Assembly: GCA_902779915.1 (NCBI GenBank)
Contig: CACZDM010000005.1
Coordinates: 1 to 64,000, forward strand
Reading direction: 5' to 3'
Length of the DNA stretch: 64,000 bases
Origin: Oscillospiraceae bacterium
GTDB taxonomy: Bacteria; Bacillota; Clostridia; Oscillospirales; Ruminococcaceae
Below are positions 47,031 to 57,631 of the stretch, piece by piece (position 1 is the stretch's first letter; each line of letters begins with the position of its first letter). The position numbers and the translations under genes were made by a program. Below the pieces are notes generated by a model that was not told the origin of the DNA, made no database searches, and saw only the letters and a list, made by a program, of their open reading frames with translations.

Positions 47031-47741
47031 TCAACTATTATTGCAATGTGAAATGCGGTCCAATTGCCAATGCCCTTGAGAATTTTTAATAAATGTCCAA
47101 AATTCCGCAAAACATTCTGATTTATAGCGTTTTGATGAACAATTTTCAACCATTTTGCGAATGCCTCTCCAGGATTTTGCCAAAAAACCATCTGATTCAT
47201 CTTTTCTGGGAGTTTTAACAATATAATCAATCATGCTTCCCTCTATTTTCACACATATCTTTTCAAACCCATTCTTGCTAAATCTCCAAGGGGTTATTGA
47301 AAGAAGCTGTATATCTTCACATATATTTTTTTTGTTTGCCTTTGCCAGTTTTGCTAACTTTTTTTGATGATTTTCAAATAATCTTTGAGTCATATATCTT
47401 TTTGCCGGGGTCATGTCACCGCCGGCCCAAGCTTTTTGTATTGCAAAATATGCATCAGAAATTTCTATAACTATGCGTTTATAATTAAGCCCACTAGCAT
47501 CTATTTTGCGTTTTGCGCGCTTTTGTGATATGGTTGAGAAGCCATATGTAGCCAACCCAAAACAACCCATAATGCATAAAATCTCCAAGGGATTCAAACT
47601 TCTGCTTCCGCCGCCATGACTATGTCCTCCATGACCGCCACCATGGCCGCCACCACCTCCAGCTCTGGCTGCGACATTAAACTGGTCTAAAGATCCCAGG
47701 CAAATCAACACGATCAACAAAGCAATTAATCTTTTTTTCAT
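47031..47741 (-). CDS. Exported Tim44-like domain protein with Gly/His-rich linker
   Basis: The 236-residue product starts with a signal peptide (KKRLIALLIVLICLGSLDQF, then NVAARAGG), followed by a Gly/His tract (GGGGGHGGGHGGHSHGGG). A hydrophobic helix LEILCIMGCFGLATYGF comes next. Residues about 100-230 form a Tim44-like (NTF2-fold) domain: DAYFAIQKAWAGGDMTPAKRYM, then SMIDYIV and FAEFWTFIKNSQGHWQLDRI. Bacterial members occur at the cell surface, but their role is not established. The His-rich tract might bind metal. GAAGGGACG precedes ATG 47741. Confidence 0.8.
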   Translation of the reverse strand: MKKRLIALLIVLICLGSLDQFNVAARAGGGGGHGGGHGGHSHGGGSRSLNPLEILCIMGCFGLATYGFSTISQKRAKRKIDASGLNYKRIVIEISDAYFAIQKAWAGGDMTPAKRYMTQRLFENHQKKLAKLAKANKKNICEDIQLLSITPWRFSKNGFEKICVKIEGSMIDYIVKTPRKDESDGFLAKSWRGIRKMVENCSSKRYKSECFAEFWTFIKNSQGHWQLDRISHCNNS

Positions 47742-47791
47742 TTTTTAACGTCCCTTCAAATATCAAAAACACGAGCATAATTTCAAACTAT

Positions 47792-47820
47792 ATTATAATC
47801 ATATCACAAATTATCAGCAA
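47792..47820 (-). promoter_or_regulatory. Promoter of the Tim44-like gene
   Basis: On the minus strand, TTGCTG (47820-47815), 17 bp, TATAAT (47797-47792). Confidence 0.5.
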
Positions 47821-47930
47821 TTGTATTAAAATCTTGTTAAATTTTTATGAATTTATTTTTAACAAGCTATCCATGGCCACTAGAAAAAAAGCTGATTCCC
47901 TGCTTTAAGTGTGTATATGTTTAATTTTGC

Positions 47931-48911
47931 CTAACCGACTTCATCCGCTTCAAATATCTTTCTATAATCATATTTTTCTTTGGGCAAAATTATTAGATCG
48001 CCCAAAATTTTAGCATATTTACAAAATTTAGGCTTAAAGTGCATAATTCCTGAATCCGGCGTGAATGTCAACTCGCCAAACTTTATTGATCCATCGTCCA
48101 AAAGATAAAAATCAACTCTAACAAAGCAAAATCCTTCGCTTAATTTTGAAGAAAATTCGTATATTTCACTGAAATTGTTCGGTTTTTTAATTAAATCCTT
48201 ATCATTTTTGGGGTGAGTGTATAAAAATGGTTGAAGATTCCAATTGGCGTCATAACATTCAACCTTCTTTGCTTTCCCTTCCCCCCGAACAAAAGTAAAA
48301 AACTTCGGCGTTCCATTAAAACACAACACCTTAACGTCGGTCAAAGCAGCCCCGTTGTTTTCAAGATATTCTTCTGCGATGATCCTGGGCTTTATGTTGT
48401 GATAATGCAGCTCAAATCCAGAATTAAAAGCAAAATCGGTCTGAAGCCACTTGTCAAACATGCCTTTAATTTGTTCTTTGTCAAGATTGGCTTTCCTCGA
48501 AATAAAAATATTACATCCGTAACCATGAGTTGCTTTTAACAAAAACCTATCCGGCAATTTATCAAAATCAATATCGTCAAATTTATCCCAGACGCCCAAA
48601 ATTGGAACAACATATTTTTCTCCGATTTTTTGCCTAACATAGTCTTTCACCAAGTATTTGTCGGAAAGCTTGGTTTTTATCGGAGTTGAATCCCAAAGCT
48701 TGAGCCATTGAATTTTTTCGTGGTAGTTCTGAGGATTTTCAAGATTTATCCATCCGCCCGTGCGTTTTTTATACCAATCTTTGAGCATTTGAGGATATTT
48801 TGAAAGATCTTTATATTTATCCGGAGGCGGGGCAGCAGAGACCATGACTGTTCCAAAAAAGGTGAAAACAATCGAAAAAATTAAAAACATTTTAAAAAAT
48901 TTAGATTTCAT
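47931..48911 (-). CDS. TupA-like ATP-grasp protein with signal peptide
   Basis: The 326-residue product starts with a clear signal peptide (KMFLIFSIVFTFFGTVMVSAA, cleavage before PPPDKY). The rest matches the TupA-like ATP-grasp family often found in polysaccharide gene clusters: NYHEKIQWLKLWD, KLSDKYLVKDYVRQKIGEKYVVPILGVWD, LKATHGYGCNIF, and a late VRVDFYLLDDGSIKFGELTFTPDSGI holding the metal-ligand Asp and Glu. The family needs ATP, so a signal peptide on it is unexpected. GGAGGAGCG precedes ATG 48911. It stands alone between the Tim44-like and repeat-protein genes, with no capsule cluster nearby. Confidence 0.82.
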   Translation of the reverse strand: MKSKFFKMFLIFSIVFTFFGTVMVSAAPPPDKYKDLSKYPQMLKDWYKKRTGGWINLENPQNYHEKIQWLKLWDSTPIKTKLSDKYLVKDYVRQKIGEKYVVPILGVWDKFDDIDFDKLPDRFLLKATHGYGCNIFISRKANLDKEQIKGMFDKWLQTDFAFNSGFELHYHNIKPRIIAEEYLENNGAALTDVKVLCFNGTPKFFTFVRGEGKAKKVECYDANWNLQPFLYTHPKNDKDLIKKPNNFSEIYEFSSKLSEGFCFVRVDFYLLDDGSIKFGELTFTPDSGIMHFKPKFCKYAKILGDLIILPKEKYDYRKIFEADEVG

Positions 48912-49009
48912 TTTAATCGCTCCTCCAATCTATAAATTTAAGACTGATTTTGAAATTATTATCTTTCTGCGGCACTTTTGAATAAACACCCACCACTATA
49001 CTACAGTAT

Positions 49010-49039
49010 ATTATAAATAAAAAATATATCAATTGGCAA
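49010..49039 (-). promoter_or_regulatory. Promoter of the TupA-like gene
   Basis: On the minus strand, TTGCCA (49039-49034), 18 bp, TATAAT (49015-49010). An ATACT-N2-AGTAT palindrome lies just downstream of the -10, near the expected start of transcription. Confidence 0.45.
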
Positions 49040-49144
49040 ATTAACTAAATTTGGAAAAATAACCAAAAGTTTTGTCCAAAAAATTGTAAGCAATACTTTT
49101 AAAAAAACATCACCCTCCATTTAAATAAAATTTTAAAATTAGGC

Positions 49145-49897
49145 TCAGAATCGTTTTAGAATGTCTAGACATAACCTTTTTTCATTATTGTCTAATTGTG
49201 CAAAAATCTCAGAATCCTCCAAAATCCCTCTCAAAGGCCTTAAAACGTCCAAGTCAAACTCTTCTTCAGACAAGCATCGAGTTAAAGTTTTAGCTATTTT
49301 GACCTTTTGTTTAGTGGAATATTCTTTAAAAAAATTACACCAGGCCAAATTGGAAAAAGTCTCAACAACATAATCTCTAGCCGAATCTTGACTCCAACAT
49401 TCAATAAGCGCATCTGTTATGTCTATTCTTTGCTCGACGGAATATGCTTTAAAAAAGTTATAGTGGGAAAAATTTCGCAAAATTTCTGCAAGCTGTTCTT
49501 GGCGTTCTTCCGAAAACGAATAGCTAGTCAATATGTCGGTCACTTTTAGCTTGTGTTTCAAAGAGCATTCTCCAAGAAAATCATTCTGGGAAAAATCCAA
49601 ACACATTTCAAAAAAATATTCTTCGTCCCACTCTTCCCAAACAGGCTTTTTGAGCAAAAAAACAAATTGAGAAACTGGGTTTTGGCTTTTGCTCTCAACA
49701 TCACTTTTTTGTTTGTCTTCCTCCTCGTCGCTTTCATAATCAGATTGCTCGGACTCGCAAGATTCGTTTAAGTCATATATACTTTGGCAGCTGCATAAAT
49801 GTTTTTTTGGAGTAGCAAAAGCCATTCCTGTCACTAGCCCTATTGTTGAAGCAGCAAGAAATCCAGCTAAAATTTTATTAATGATTTTTATTTTCAT
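49145..49897 (-). CDS. Exported protein with ~41-residue helical repeats, unknown family
   Basis: The 250-residue product has a signal peptide (IINKILAGFLAASTIGLVTG, then MAFA), then an acidic low-complexity segment with YESDEEEDKQ near residue 55. From about residue 105 there are three tandem repeats of about 41 residues and a partial fourth, with recurring NFFKxYSxxQ(R/K)(V/I)xI(T/A) elements: NDFLGECSLKHKLKVTDIL, YNFFKAYSVEQRIDITDAL, CNFFKEYSTKQKVKIAKTL. This suggests an alpha-helical solenoid for protein binding. I do not recognise a named family. It has its own promoter. Confidence 0.75.
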   Translation of the reverse strand: MKIKIINKILAGFLAASTIGLVTGMAFATPKKHLCSCQSIYDLNESCESEQSDYESDEEEDKQKSDVESKSQNPVSQFVFLLKKPVWEEWDEEYFFEMCLDFSQNDFLGECSLKHKLKVTDILTSYSFSEERQEQLAEILRNFSHYNFFKAYSVEQRIDITDALIECWSQDSARDYVVETFSNLAWCNFFKEYSTKQKVKIAKTLTRCLSEEEFDLDVLRPLRGILEDSEIFAQLDNNEKRLCLDILKRF

Positions 49898-49969
49898 AAT
49901 TGTCAGCCCCCCACAATTTGTTTTTTATCTGACAAAATTCTACATATTTATGGTAAATTTTACAAAATA

Positions 49970-49998
49970 ATTATATTCTAATTTTTAATTTTTTGCAA
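49970..49998 (-). promoter_or_regulatory. Promoter of the helical-repeat protein gene
   Basis: On the minus strand, TTGCAA (49998-49993), 17 bp, TATAAT (49975-49970), 73 bp before the ATG. Confidence 0.55.
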
Positions 49999-50099
49999 CA
50001 AAAATTAAAAGTGGCGTTTTTTTGCGCGCCACTCCTGCTTTAAATATATATTTTTAGTTGGAGAGTTGCATATTTTAATGGGTAGATTTTAAGGGGGAA

Positions 50100-50317
50100 C
50101 AACTCCCAAGCCCGCCAACCTACCACTTATCACGGATGCTTTCAAAGAAACTTGTGCTTGAGGAAGGTTTAATACTCAAATTCGTTGTGAGCGGGCGGCG
50201 TTTTGATTGGCTTTTGCATGGATTTTTAAACGCGATTGAGGATTGTTTAATATACAGGGTTTTTAATCAAAGAGTCGGATATTTTAAACAAAGACTTTAC
50301 CTGGGACAAATATAACC
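50100..50317 (-). repeat. Foldback intergenic element, copy 4 (half element)
   Basis: It retains the A-arm and centre only. The right end TGGGACAAATATAACC (50302-50317) matches the terminal repeat. Inside, in reverse, are CCATGCAAAA, ACGCCGCCCGCTCACAAC and TTGAGTATTAAACC, the last shared with copy 1. The centre ACCACTTATCACGGATGCTTTC matches the copy 1 centre. No B-arm or left terminal repeat was found before about 50100. It is in copy-3 orientation, between the helical-repeat gene and ligA. Confidence 0.65.
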
Positions 50318-50383
50318 TTCCAAAACTTAAGAATCAAGGTCGCTTTGTCTTGAATTTTTCAGCAAAATCACATAAATTTTACT

Positions 50384-50412
50384 TTGACATATCCGCAATT
50401 ATTTCTTATAAT
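50384..50412 (+). promoter_or_regulatory. Promoter of ligA-gatCAB
   Basis: Consensus TTGACA (50384-50389), 17 bp, TATAAT (50407-50412), 55 bp before ligA and 66 bp after foldback copy 4. Confidence 0.8.
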
Positions 50413-50425
50413 AGAATTACGCTGA

Positions 50426-52453
<2,028 letters not shown>

Positions 52454-52478
52454 TTTTTAAAGCAAAGGAGCTTGAAAT

Positions 52479-52751
52479 ATGGACATAGAAATAATGAAAA
52501 TAGCAAAATTATCAAGAATCAAAATCGATGGAGCGGTTGCAAAAAAGGTTGAAGCAAATTTAAATCGAATAATTCAAAGCATTAAAGATCTGCCTGAATT
52601 TGACAAAAACGAAAACTTTTTCAATCCCGACAATGTTATGCCGCTGCGGGCTGATGTTGTTAAAGATTTTGGGTTTGATCGAAATGATATGCTCAAAAAC
52701 GCGCCTCAAGTTAAGGCGGGATGTGTTGTTGTCCCTAAAAAAATTGACTAG
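52479..52751 (+). CDS. gatC: Aspartyl/glutamyl-tRNA amidotransferase subunit C
   Basis: Small stabilising subunit that wraps between GatA and GatB. The 90-residue product has the typical IMKIAKLSRIKI start, FDKNENFFNPDNVMPLRADVV in the middle and NAPQVKAGCVVVPK at the end. AAAGGAG precedes the ATG, 25 bp after ligA, and gatA follows 15 bp later. Confidence 0.94.
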   Translation: MDIEIMKIAKLSRIKIDGAVAKKVEANLNRIIQSIKDLPEFDKNENFFNPDNVMPLRADVVKDFGFDRNDMLKNAPQVKAGCVVVPKKID

Positions 52752-52766
52752 AAAGGAAAATGTTAT

Positions 52767-54230
52767 ATGAATCTATACCAAATGCGAGCATCTGTGCTTT
52801 CAAAGATGATTAAATCAAAGGAAATTTCTGCTCTGGAGCTTTCAGAAAGCGTCTTTTCGCGCATAAAATCCGTCGAGCCAAAAATCCAAGCATATATCAC
52901 TTTATGTGAAGAAGCGGCCATTGAAACAGCAAAATCCGTTGATAACAAAATCTCTCGAGGGGAAAATCTTTCGCCTCTGGCTGGAATTCCGATTGGAATC
53001 AAGGACAATATATGCACAAAAAATACGCTTACCACCTGTGGCTCTAAAATGCTTTATAACTTTGTTCCTCCGTTTGACGCAACAGTTGTTGATAGGCTCA
53101 AAAAAGCCGGCGCCGTGATAACTGGGAAGCTCAACATGGACGAGTTTGCTATGGGGTCTTCAACCGAAACTTCATATTTCAAAACAACAAAAAATCCATA
53201 TAACATAAACTTTGTTCCTGGAGGAAGTTCTGGAGGGAGCGCGGCCGCAGTCGCTTCGGGGGAAGCAATCCTTTCTCTGGGCTCAGACACGGGAGGCTCC
53301 ATCAGGCAGCCAGCTTCATATTGTGGGGTTGTTGGGCTCAAACCAACCTATGGCGCAATTTCGAGGTATGGGCTTGTTGCTTTTGCTTCTTCGCTGGATC
53401 AGATTGGGCCAATAGCCAAATGTGTTGATGATGCTGCGCTTTTATATTTGAGTATATATGGACATGATGAGTTGGATTCAACAAGCGCCAAGATTTTGCC
53501 CTTTTCCTGGGAAATTGAAAATCAAGACATATCCATGCTCAAAGGCCTAAAAATTGGGATTCCCAGGGAGTATTTTTCAGATCAAATAGACAAAGAGGTT
53601 AAAGATGCGACTTTGAATGTTTTGAAAATTTTGGAGGAAAACGGGGCGCAAACTTTTGAAATATCTTTGCCAAACACAAAATATGCTTTAAGCGCATATC
53701 ACATAATATCTTCGGCGGAGGCTTCATCAAATTTGGCAAGGTTTGACGGGGTCAGATACGGATATCGCACCAAAAACTATAAAACGTTAACGCAGATGTA
53801 TGAAAACACTCGCGCTGAAGGCTTTGGAAACGAGGTCAAGACAAGGATAATGCTTGGAACATATGTCTTGTCTTCTGGCTACTATGATGCATATTACAGG
53901 CGCGCAAAGCTTTTGCAAAACAAAATATCTTCTGAATTTAGCGAAGCTTTCAAGAAGTGTGATGTTATTTTAACGCCAACTGTTCCGACAACTGCTTTTG
54001 AAATTGGATGTGAAATTGATGACCCGGTGAAAATGCGCTCAAATGACATGAACACTGCGTCTTCAAACATAGCCGGCGTCCCCGCAATCAGCCTGCCTTG
54101 TGGGTTGAGCAAAGATGGGCTTCCGATGGGATTCCAGCTGATTTGCAGCCATTTTGAGGAGGAAAAGCTTCTGAAAATAGCAAAATGCTGCGAAAATTTG
54201 ATTGATGATATAAAATTGCCAAATATTTAA
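52767..54230 (+). CDS. gatA: Aspartyl/glutamyl-tRNA amidotransferase subunit A
   Basis: Glutaminase subunit supplying ammonia to convert Glu-tRNA-Gln to Gln-tRNA-Gln. The 487-residue product carries the amidase signature: Lys in GIPIGIKDNI near residue 77, the GGSSGGSAAAVASG loop near 151, and the catalytic-serine loop SDTGGSIRQPAS near 173. AAAGGAAA precedes the ATG. GatCAB presence with two tRNA-Gln genes in this window fits the indirect route to Gln-tRNA. Confidence 0.97.
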   Translation: MNLYQMRASVLSKMIKSKEISALELSESVFSRIKSVEPKIQAYITLCEEAAIETAKSVDNKISRGENLSPLAGIPIGIKDNICTKNTLTTCGSKMLYNFVPPFDATVVDRLKKAGAVITGKLNMDEFAMGSSTETSYFKTTKNPYNINFVPGGSSGGSAAAVASGEAILSLGSDTGGSIRQPASYCGVVGLKPTYGAISRYGLVAFASSLDQIGPIAKCVDDAALLYLSIYGHDELDSTSAKILPFSWEIENQDISMLKGLKIGIPREYFSDQIDKEVKDATLNVLKILEENGAQTFEISLPNTKYALSAYHIISSAEASSNLARFDGVRYGYRTKNYKTLTQMYENTRAEGFGNEVKTRIMLGTYVLSSGYYDAYYRRAKLLQNKISSEFSEAFKKCDVILTPTVPTTAFEIGCEIDDPVKMRSNDMNTASSNIAGVPAISLPCGLSKDGLPMGFQLICSHFEEEKLLKIAKCCENLIDDIKLPNI

Positions 54231-54249
54231 CACAGGAGGAAAATTTTAG

Positions 54250-55689
54250 ATGTCAAGTAAATATGAACTGGTTGTTGGCCTGGAAATCCATGCTGAATTA
54301 TCCACTAATTCGAAAATATATTGCTCGTGTCGAAATAAATTTGGCCTGGAGGCAAACTCAAATTGCTGCCCTATATGCACCGGAATGCCGGGGACTTTGC
54401 CAACTTTAAACCAAAAAGTTGTTGAATATGCTGTTAAAATGGGGCTTGCGACAAATTGCAAAATAAACAAAATTTCCAAGCAAGATCGAAAAAACTATTT
54501 TTACCCCGACCTGCCAAAAGCATATCAAATTTCTCAGGCGGATATTCCGATATGCGAGAATGGATATTTAGACGTTTTGTTGAAAGATGGGAAAATAAAA
54601 CGAATTGGAATAGAGAGAATTCACATTGAAGAAGACGCGGGAAAGCTTTTAAAAATGCAAAATTTCGACGAGGCGCTTGTTGATTTTAATAGGTGTGGAG
54701 TTGGTTTGATTGAGATTGTTTCAAAGCCGGATATGCGCTCCCTGGAGGAGGTTAAAGCATATCTTGAAACTGTTAAATCATACTTAATATATCTTAACAT
54801 TTCTGACGCAAAAATGCAGGAAGGCTCGATGAGATGCGACGTTAATGTTTCGGTTAGGCCGATTGGACAAAAGGAGCTTGGAACTAGATGTGAAATGAAA
54901 AATGTCAACACATTTAGCGGCGCTATCAAGGCAATAGAATATGAATATAGGCGCCAAATTGAGGCACTGGAAGCGGGAGAGCAAATCCTTCAAGAAACCA
55001 GAAAATGGGATGAAAAATTATCTCAAACGGTTTCGATGAGAACAAAGGAAAATTCGAAGGATTACAGGTATTTTCCTGAGCCGGACCTCAAAAATATATC
55101 AATATCCCAAGAAAAAATTGACGAAATATCAAGCCAAATTCCCCAAATGCCAAACCACAAAGCCATCAGATATATTAACGAACTTGGGCTTGGGCAGGTT
55201 GACGCTCAACTGATTGCGGAAAATTTTGAAAAAGCTCGTCTTTTTGAGAAGACCTTGGAAATTAACAAAAATATTAACATAAAAATGCTTTCTAACTGGA
55301 TTTTAGGGACGGTTTCTGAATATGTTAACAAAAGTCATAAAAATTATAGCGAAATTATCACGCCCGAAAATTTGAGCAAGATAATAATATATATTCAAAG
55401 CGGAAAAATTTCAAATTCTTCCGGAAAAAAAGTGTTTGACAAAATTGTGTTGGACAATTCTTTGTCGGTTGATGAAATAATTTTAGACCTTGGGCTAGAA
55501 CAAATATCAAATACCGATGAATTAGAGGCGGTTGTTAAAAAAATTCTAGATAGTAATAAAAAAATTGTTGATGAATATAAAAAAGGAAAAACGAATGTTT
55601 TGGGATATTTGGTTGGGCAGTGTATAAAAGAAACAAAAGGAAAGGGAAATCCTTCGATTATTAGAGATATTGTTACTGGAAACATTTAA
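54250..55689 (+). CDS. gatB: Aspartyl/glutamyl-tRNA amidotransferase subunit B
   Basis: Kinase/amidotransferase subunit that activates the tRNA-bound Glu with ATP. The 479-residue product has VVGLEIHAELSTNSKIYCSC, the zinc-binding CSCRNKF and CCPICTGMPG, IHIEEDAGK, EGSMRCDVNVSVR, and the YRYFPEPDL motif near residue 275, with a C-terminal YqeY-like domain. AGGAGGAAA precedes the ATG. It is last in ligA-gatC-gatA-gatB. Confidence 0.97.
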   Translation: MSSKYELVVGLEIHAELSTNSKIYCSCRNKFGLEANSNCCPICTGMPGTLPTLNQKVVEYAVKMGLATNCKINKISKQDRKNYFYPDLPKAYQISQADIPICENGYLDVLLKDGKIKRIGIERIHIEEDAGKLLKMQNFDEALVDFNRCGVGLIEIVSKPDMRSLEEVKAYLETVKSYLIYLNISDAKMQEGSMRCDVNVSVRPIGQKELGTRCEMKNVNTFSGAIKAIEYEYRRQIEALEAGEQILQETRKWDEKLSQTVSMRTKENSKDYRYFPEPDLKNISISQEKIDEISSQIPQMPNHKAIRYINELGLGQVDAQLIAENFEKARLFEKTLEINKNINIKMLSNWILGTVSEYVNKSHKNYSEIITPENLSKIIIYIQSGKISNSSGKKVFDKIVLDNSLSVDEIILDLGLEQISNTDELEAVVKKILDSNKKIVDEYKKGKTNVLGYLVGQCIKETKGKGNPSIIRDIVTGNI

Positions 55690-55737
55690 TTTATTGTTAG
55701 TTTAAAATTTTTTGCTAAATTTTTTATTAAAAACCCC

Positions 55738-55766
55738 TTGCAAATTAAAATAAAGTATGTTATAAT
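55738..55766 (+). promoter_or_regulatory. Promoter of the SRP RNA
   Basis: TTGCAA (55738-55743), 17 bp, TATAAT (55761-55766), about 30 bp before the RNA. Confidence 0.7.
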
Positions 55767-55796
55767 GATCAAAACGCTTATTTTTGTATTTTGACA

Positions 55797-55911
55797 TGTG
55801 GACATTCGGGCTCCGTGCGAGTGGACTCTATGAACCATGTCAGGCAGGGAACTGAGCAGCATTAATTAGATGTTTCGCTGCGTCATGGACTCACCTGAGT
55901 GTTCACGTGTG
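55797..55911 (+). ncRNA. ffs: Signal recognition particle RNA (small bacterial type)
   Basis: RNA scaffold that binds Ffh and targets nascent membrane and exported proteins. The helix 8 core is clear: ACCATGTCAGG, then CAG-GGAA-CTG (the GGAA tetraloop on its stem), then AGCAGCA, with the closing strand TCGCTGCGTCATGG. Outer pairing joins GTGGACA near 55798 with TGTTCAC near 55900. Ends are estimated to within about 10 nt. Its place directly before dnaX matches other Firmicutes. Confidence 0.88.
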
Positions 55912-55990
55912 AGAATATAAAGATTCGATGCTTTGGGGCGATTTGAGCTTTTAGGTTTTTAGGCTGTTTGTTGGGGGTGTCATTTTTAAA

Positions 55991-57559
55991 ATGTATGTTG
56001 CGCTTTACAGAAAGTGGCGCCCGAGGTTTTTTGACGATGTTGTTTCTCAAAAACACATCACGCTGACTTTGAAAAATGAAATAAAAGCCAACAAAATAGC
56101 TCACGCATATCTGTTTACAGGCTCAAGAGGAACTGGGAAGACGACTTGCGCTAAAATATTTTCTAGGGCGATCAATTGCCCCAATTCAGCGGATGGCGAG
56201 CCGTGCTGTCGGTGTGAAATTTGCAAAGGGCTTGAAGATGGGAGCGTTTTGGATGTTGTTGAGATGGATGGCGCCAGCAACAACAGCGTCAATGATGTGA
56301 GAATGTTGAGAGATGAGGCGAGCTTTGTCCCGGGCGTTTGTCGCTATCGTGTATACATAATAGATGAAGCCCATATGTTGTCGAACAGTGCTTTTAACGC
56401 GCTTTTGAAGATAATGGAAGAGCCGCCTGGTCATGTTGTTTTTATCCTGGCAACAACTGAGATCCACAAAATACCGGCAACTGTTTTGTCCAGGTGTCAG
56501 CGCTTTGATTTTAAAAGAGTTTGCGCCAAAGCGATCAGCGACAGGCTGCTTTATATATCTTCAAAAGAGAATTTCACTTTAACCAAAGACGCTTCCGAAA
56601 AAATTGCCATGCTTTCTGACGGGTCGGTTCGCGATGCCATATCCATATTGGATCAGTGCGCGTCTTGCGCGGATTGTGTTGACTTGGAAACTGTTAACGA
56701 TGTTTTGGGGCTTGTTGATAAAACATACATCTCGAAGCTTCACGAAGCTTTCAAAGGAAAAAACGCTTCTTGCGCCATTAAAATAATCGACTCGCTATAT
56801 CAAAATTCTAAGGATATGGCAAGCCTTTGCGAGGAGTTGATTCAGTTTTATCGGCAGGTTATGATGCTTGTTGTTTTGGGGCTTGATTCGGATTTGGGCG
56901 CGAATTGTGGCGAGTTTTATGATGCTGCAAAAACTGTTTCGAAAAACATAGATTTAAAAGACGTTATTGAATTTTTAGACTCTTTTCAGAAATGTTCGGA
57001 TAATTTGAAAAATTCCTCCAATAAGAGGCTTGGGCTGGAGCTTTGCGTTTTGAAGTTGTGCTGTGATTTTAAGCCTGAAGCTTCTCGAAAAAATGAAATT
57101 TCTGGTCAAAAATTTGCTAATATGTCCAATAAAAGTGATTTGGGTTTAAAGATTCCTGAAACTCCTTCTGATTTAAAAAAACCTGATTTGGCGCCAAATA
57201 ATGTTTCGCCTCAAAATTTAACCAGCAACGCCTCCTTGAACGCAAAGCCGCTTGACAGCTGGCAGGATATACTGGAGGATTTGCGTGATGTTGATCAAGC
57301 CGGAATGTTGTCTGGATTTTTGGCTGGGTCCAAGGCTTTTGTCATTGATGACAGGTTGTTTATAGACTCGCAAAGTCCGATTGTTTCTGACATGGTTTTG
57401 AAGAAAAAGGTTCTCATAACAAATGTTATCACCAAGCGAACGGGAAAAAAATATCGAATATTTTTAAAAAAATCGAAAAATAATAGGCATGATGAGGACA
57501 AACTGGAAAAAATTTTGCAATCGGCTCAAAAAGCCGGAATTGTTATTGATGAAGAATAG
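55991..57559 (+). CDS. dnaX: DNA polymerase III subunits gamma/tau
   Basis: Clamp-loader ATPase of the replisome. The 522-residue product starts MYVALYRKWRPRFFDDVV. It has Walker A GSRGTGKTT near residue 44, the zinc module CPNSADGEPCCRCEIC near 63-78, Walker B IIDEAHMLS, and the SRC sensor LSRCQRFDFKR near 166. The C-terminal third is a variable tau-like region. ATG 55991 is 13 bp after GGGGGTG. It is followed by ebfC and recR, the standard order. Confidence 0.96.
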   Translation: MYVALYRKWRPRFFDDVVSQKHITLTLKNEIKANKIAHAYLFTGSRGTGKTTCAKIFSRAINCPNSADGEPCCRCEICKGLEDGSVLDVVEMDGASNNSVNDVRMLRDEASFVPGVCRYRVYIIDEAHMLSNSAFNALLKIMEEPPGHVVFILATTEIHKIPATVLSRCQRFDFKRVCAKAISDRLLYISSKENFTLTKDASEKIAMLSDGSVRDAISILDQCASCADCVDLETVNDVLGLVDKTYISKLHEAFKGKNASCAIKIIDSLYQNSKDMASLCEELIQFYRQVMMLVVLGLDSDLGANCGEFYDAAKTVSKNIDLKDVIEFLDSFQKCSDNLKNSSNKRLGLELCVLKLCCDFKPEASRKNEISGQKFANMSNKSDLGLKIPETPSDLKKPDLAPNNVSPQNLTSNASLNAKPLDSWQDILEDLRDVDQAGMLSGFLAGSKAFVIDDRLFIDSQSPIVSDMVLKKKVLITNVITKRTGKKYRIFLKKSKNNRHDEDKLEKILQSAQKAGIVIDEE

Positions 57560-57631
57560 ATTCTGAATAATTTTTACAATGTTTTTAAATTTTAGTCACT
57601 GTAGATTATGATTGATTGAGGAGGAAAATTT

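Noticed and set aside
50010..50036. AGTGGCG...CGCCACT hairpin
   Set aside because: The U-tract is on the minus side, where no gene reads into it; it could be a terminator remnant but has no clear client gene.
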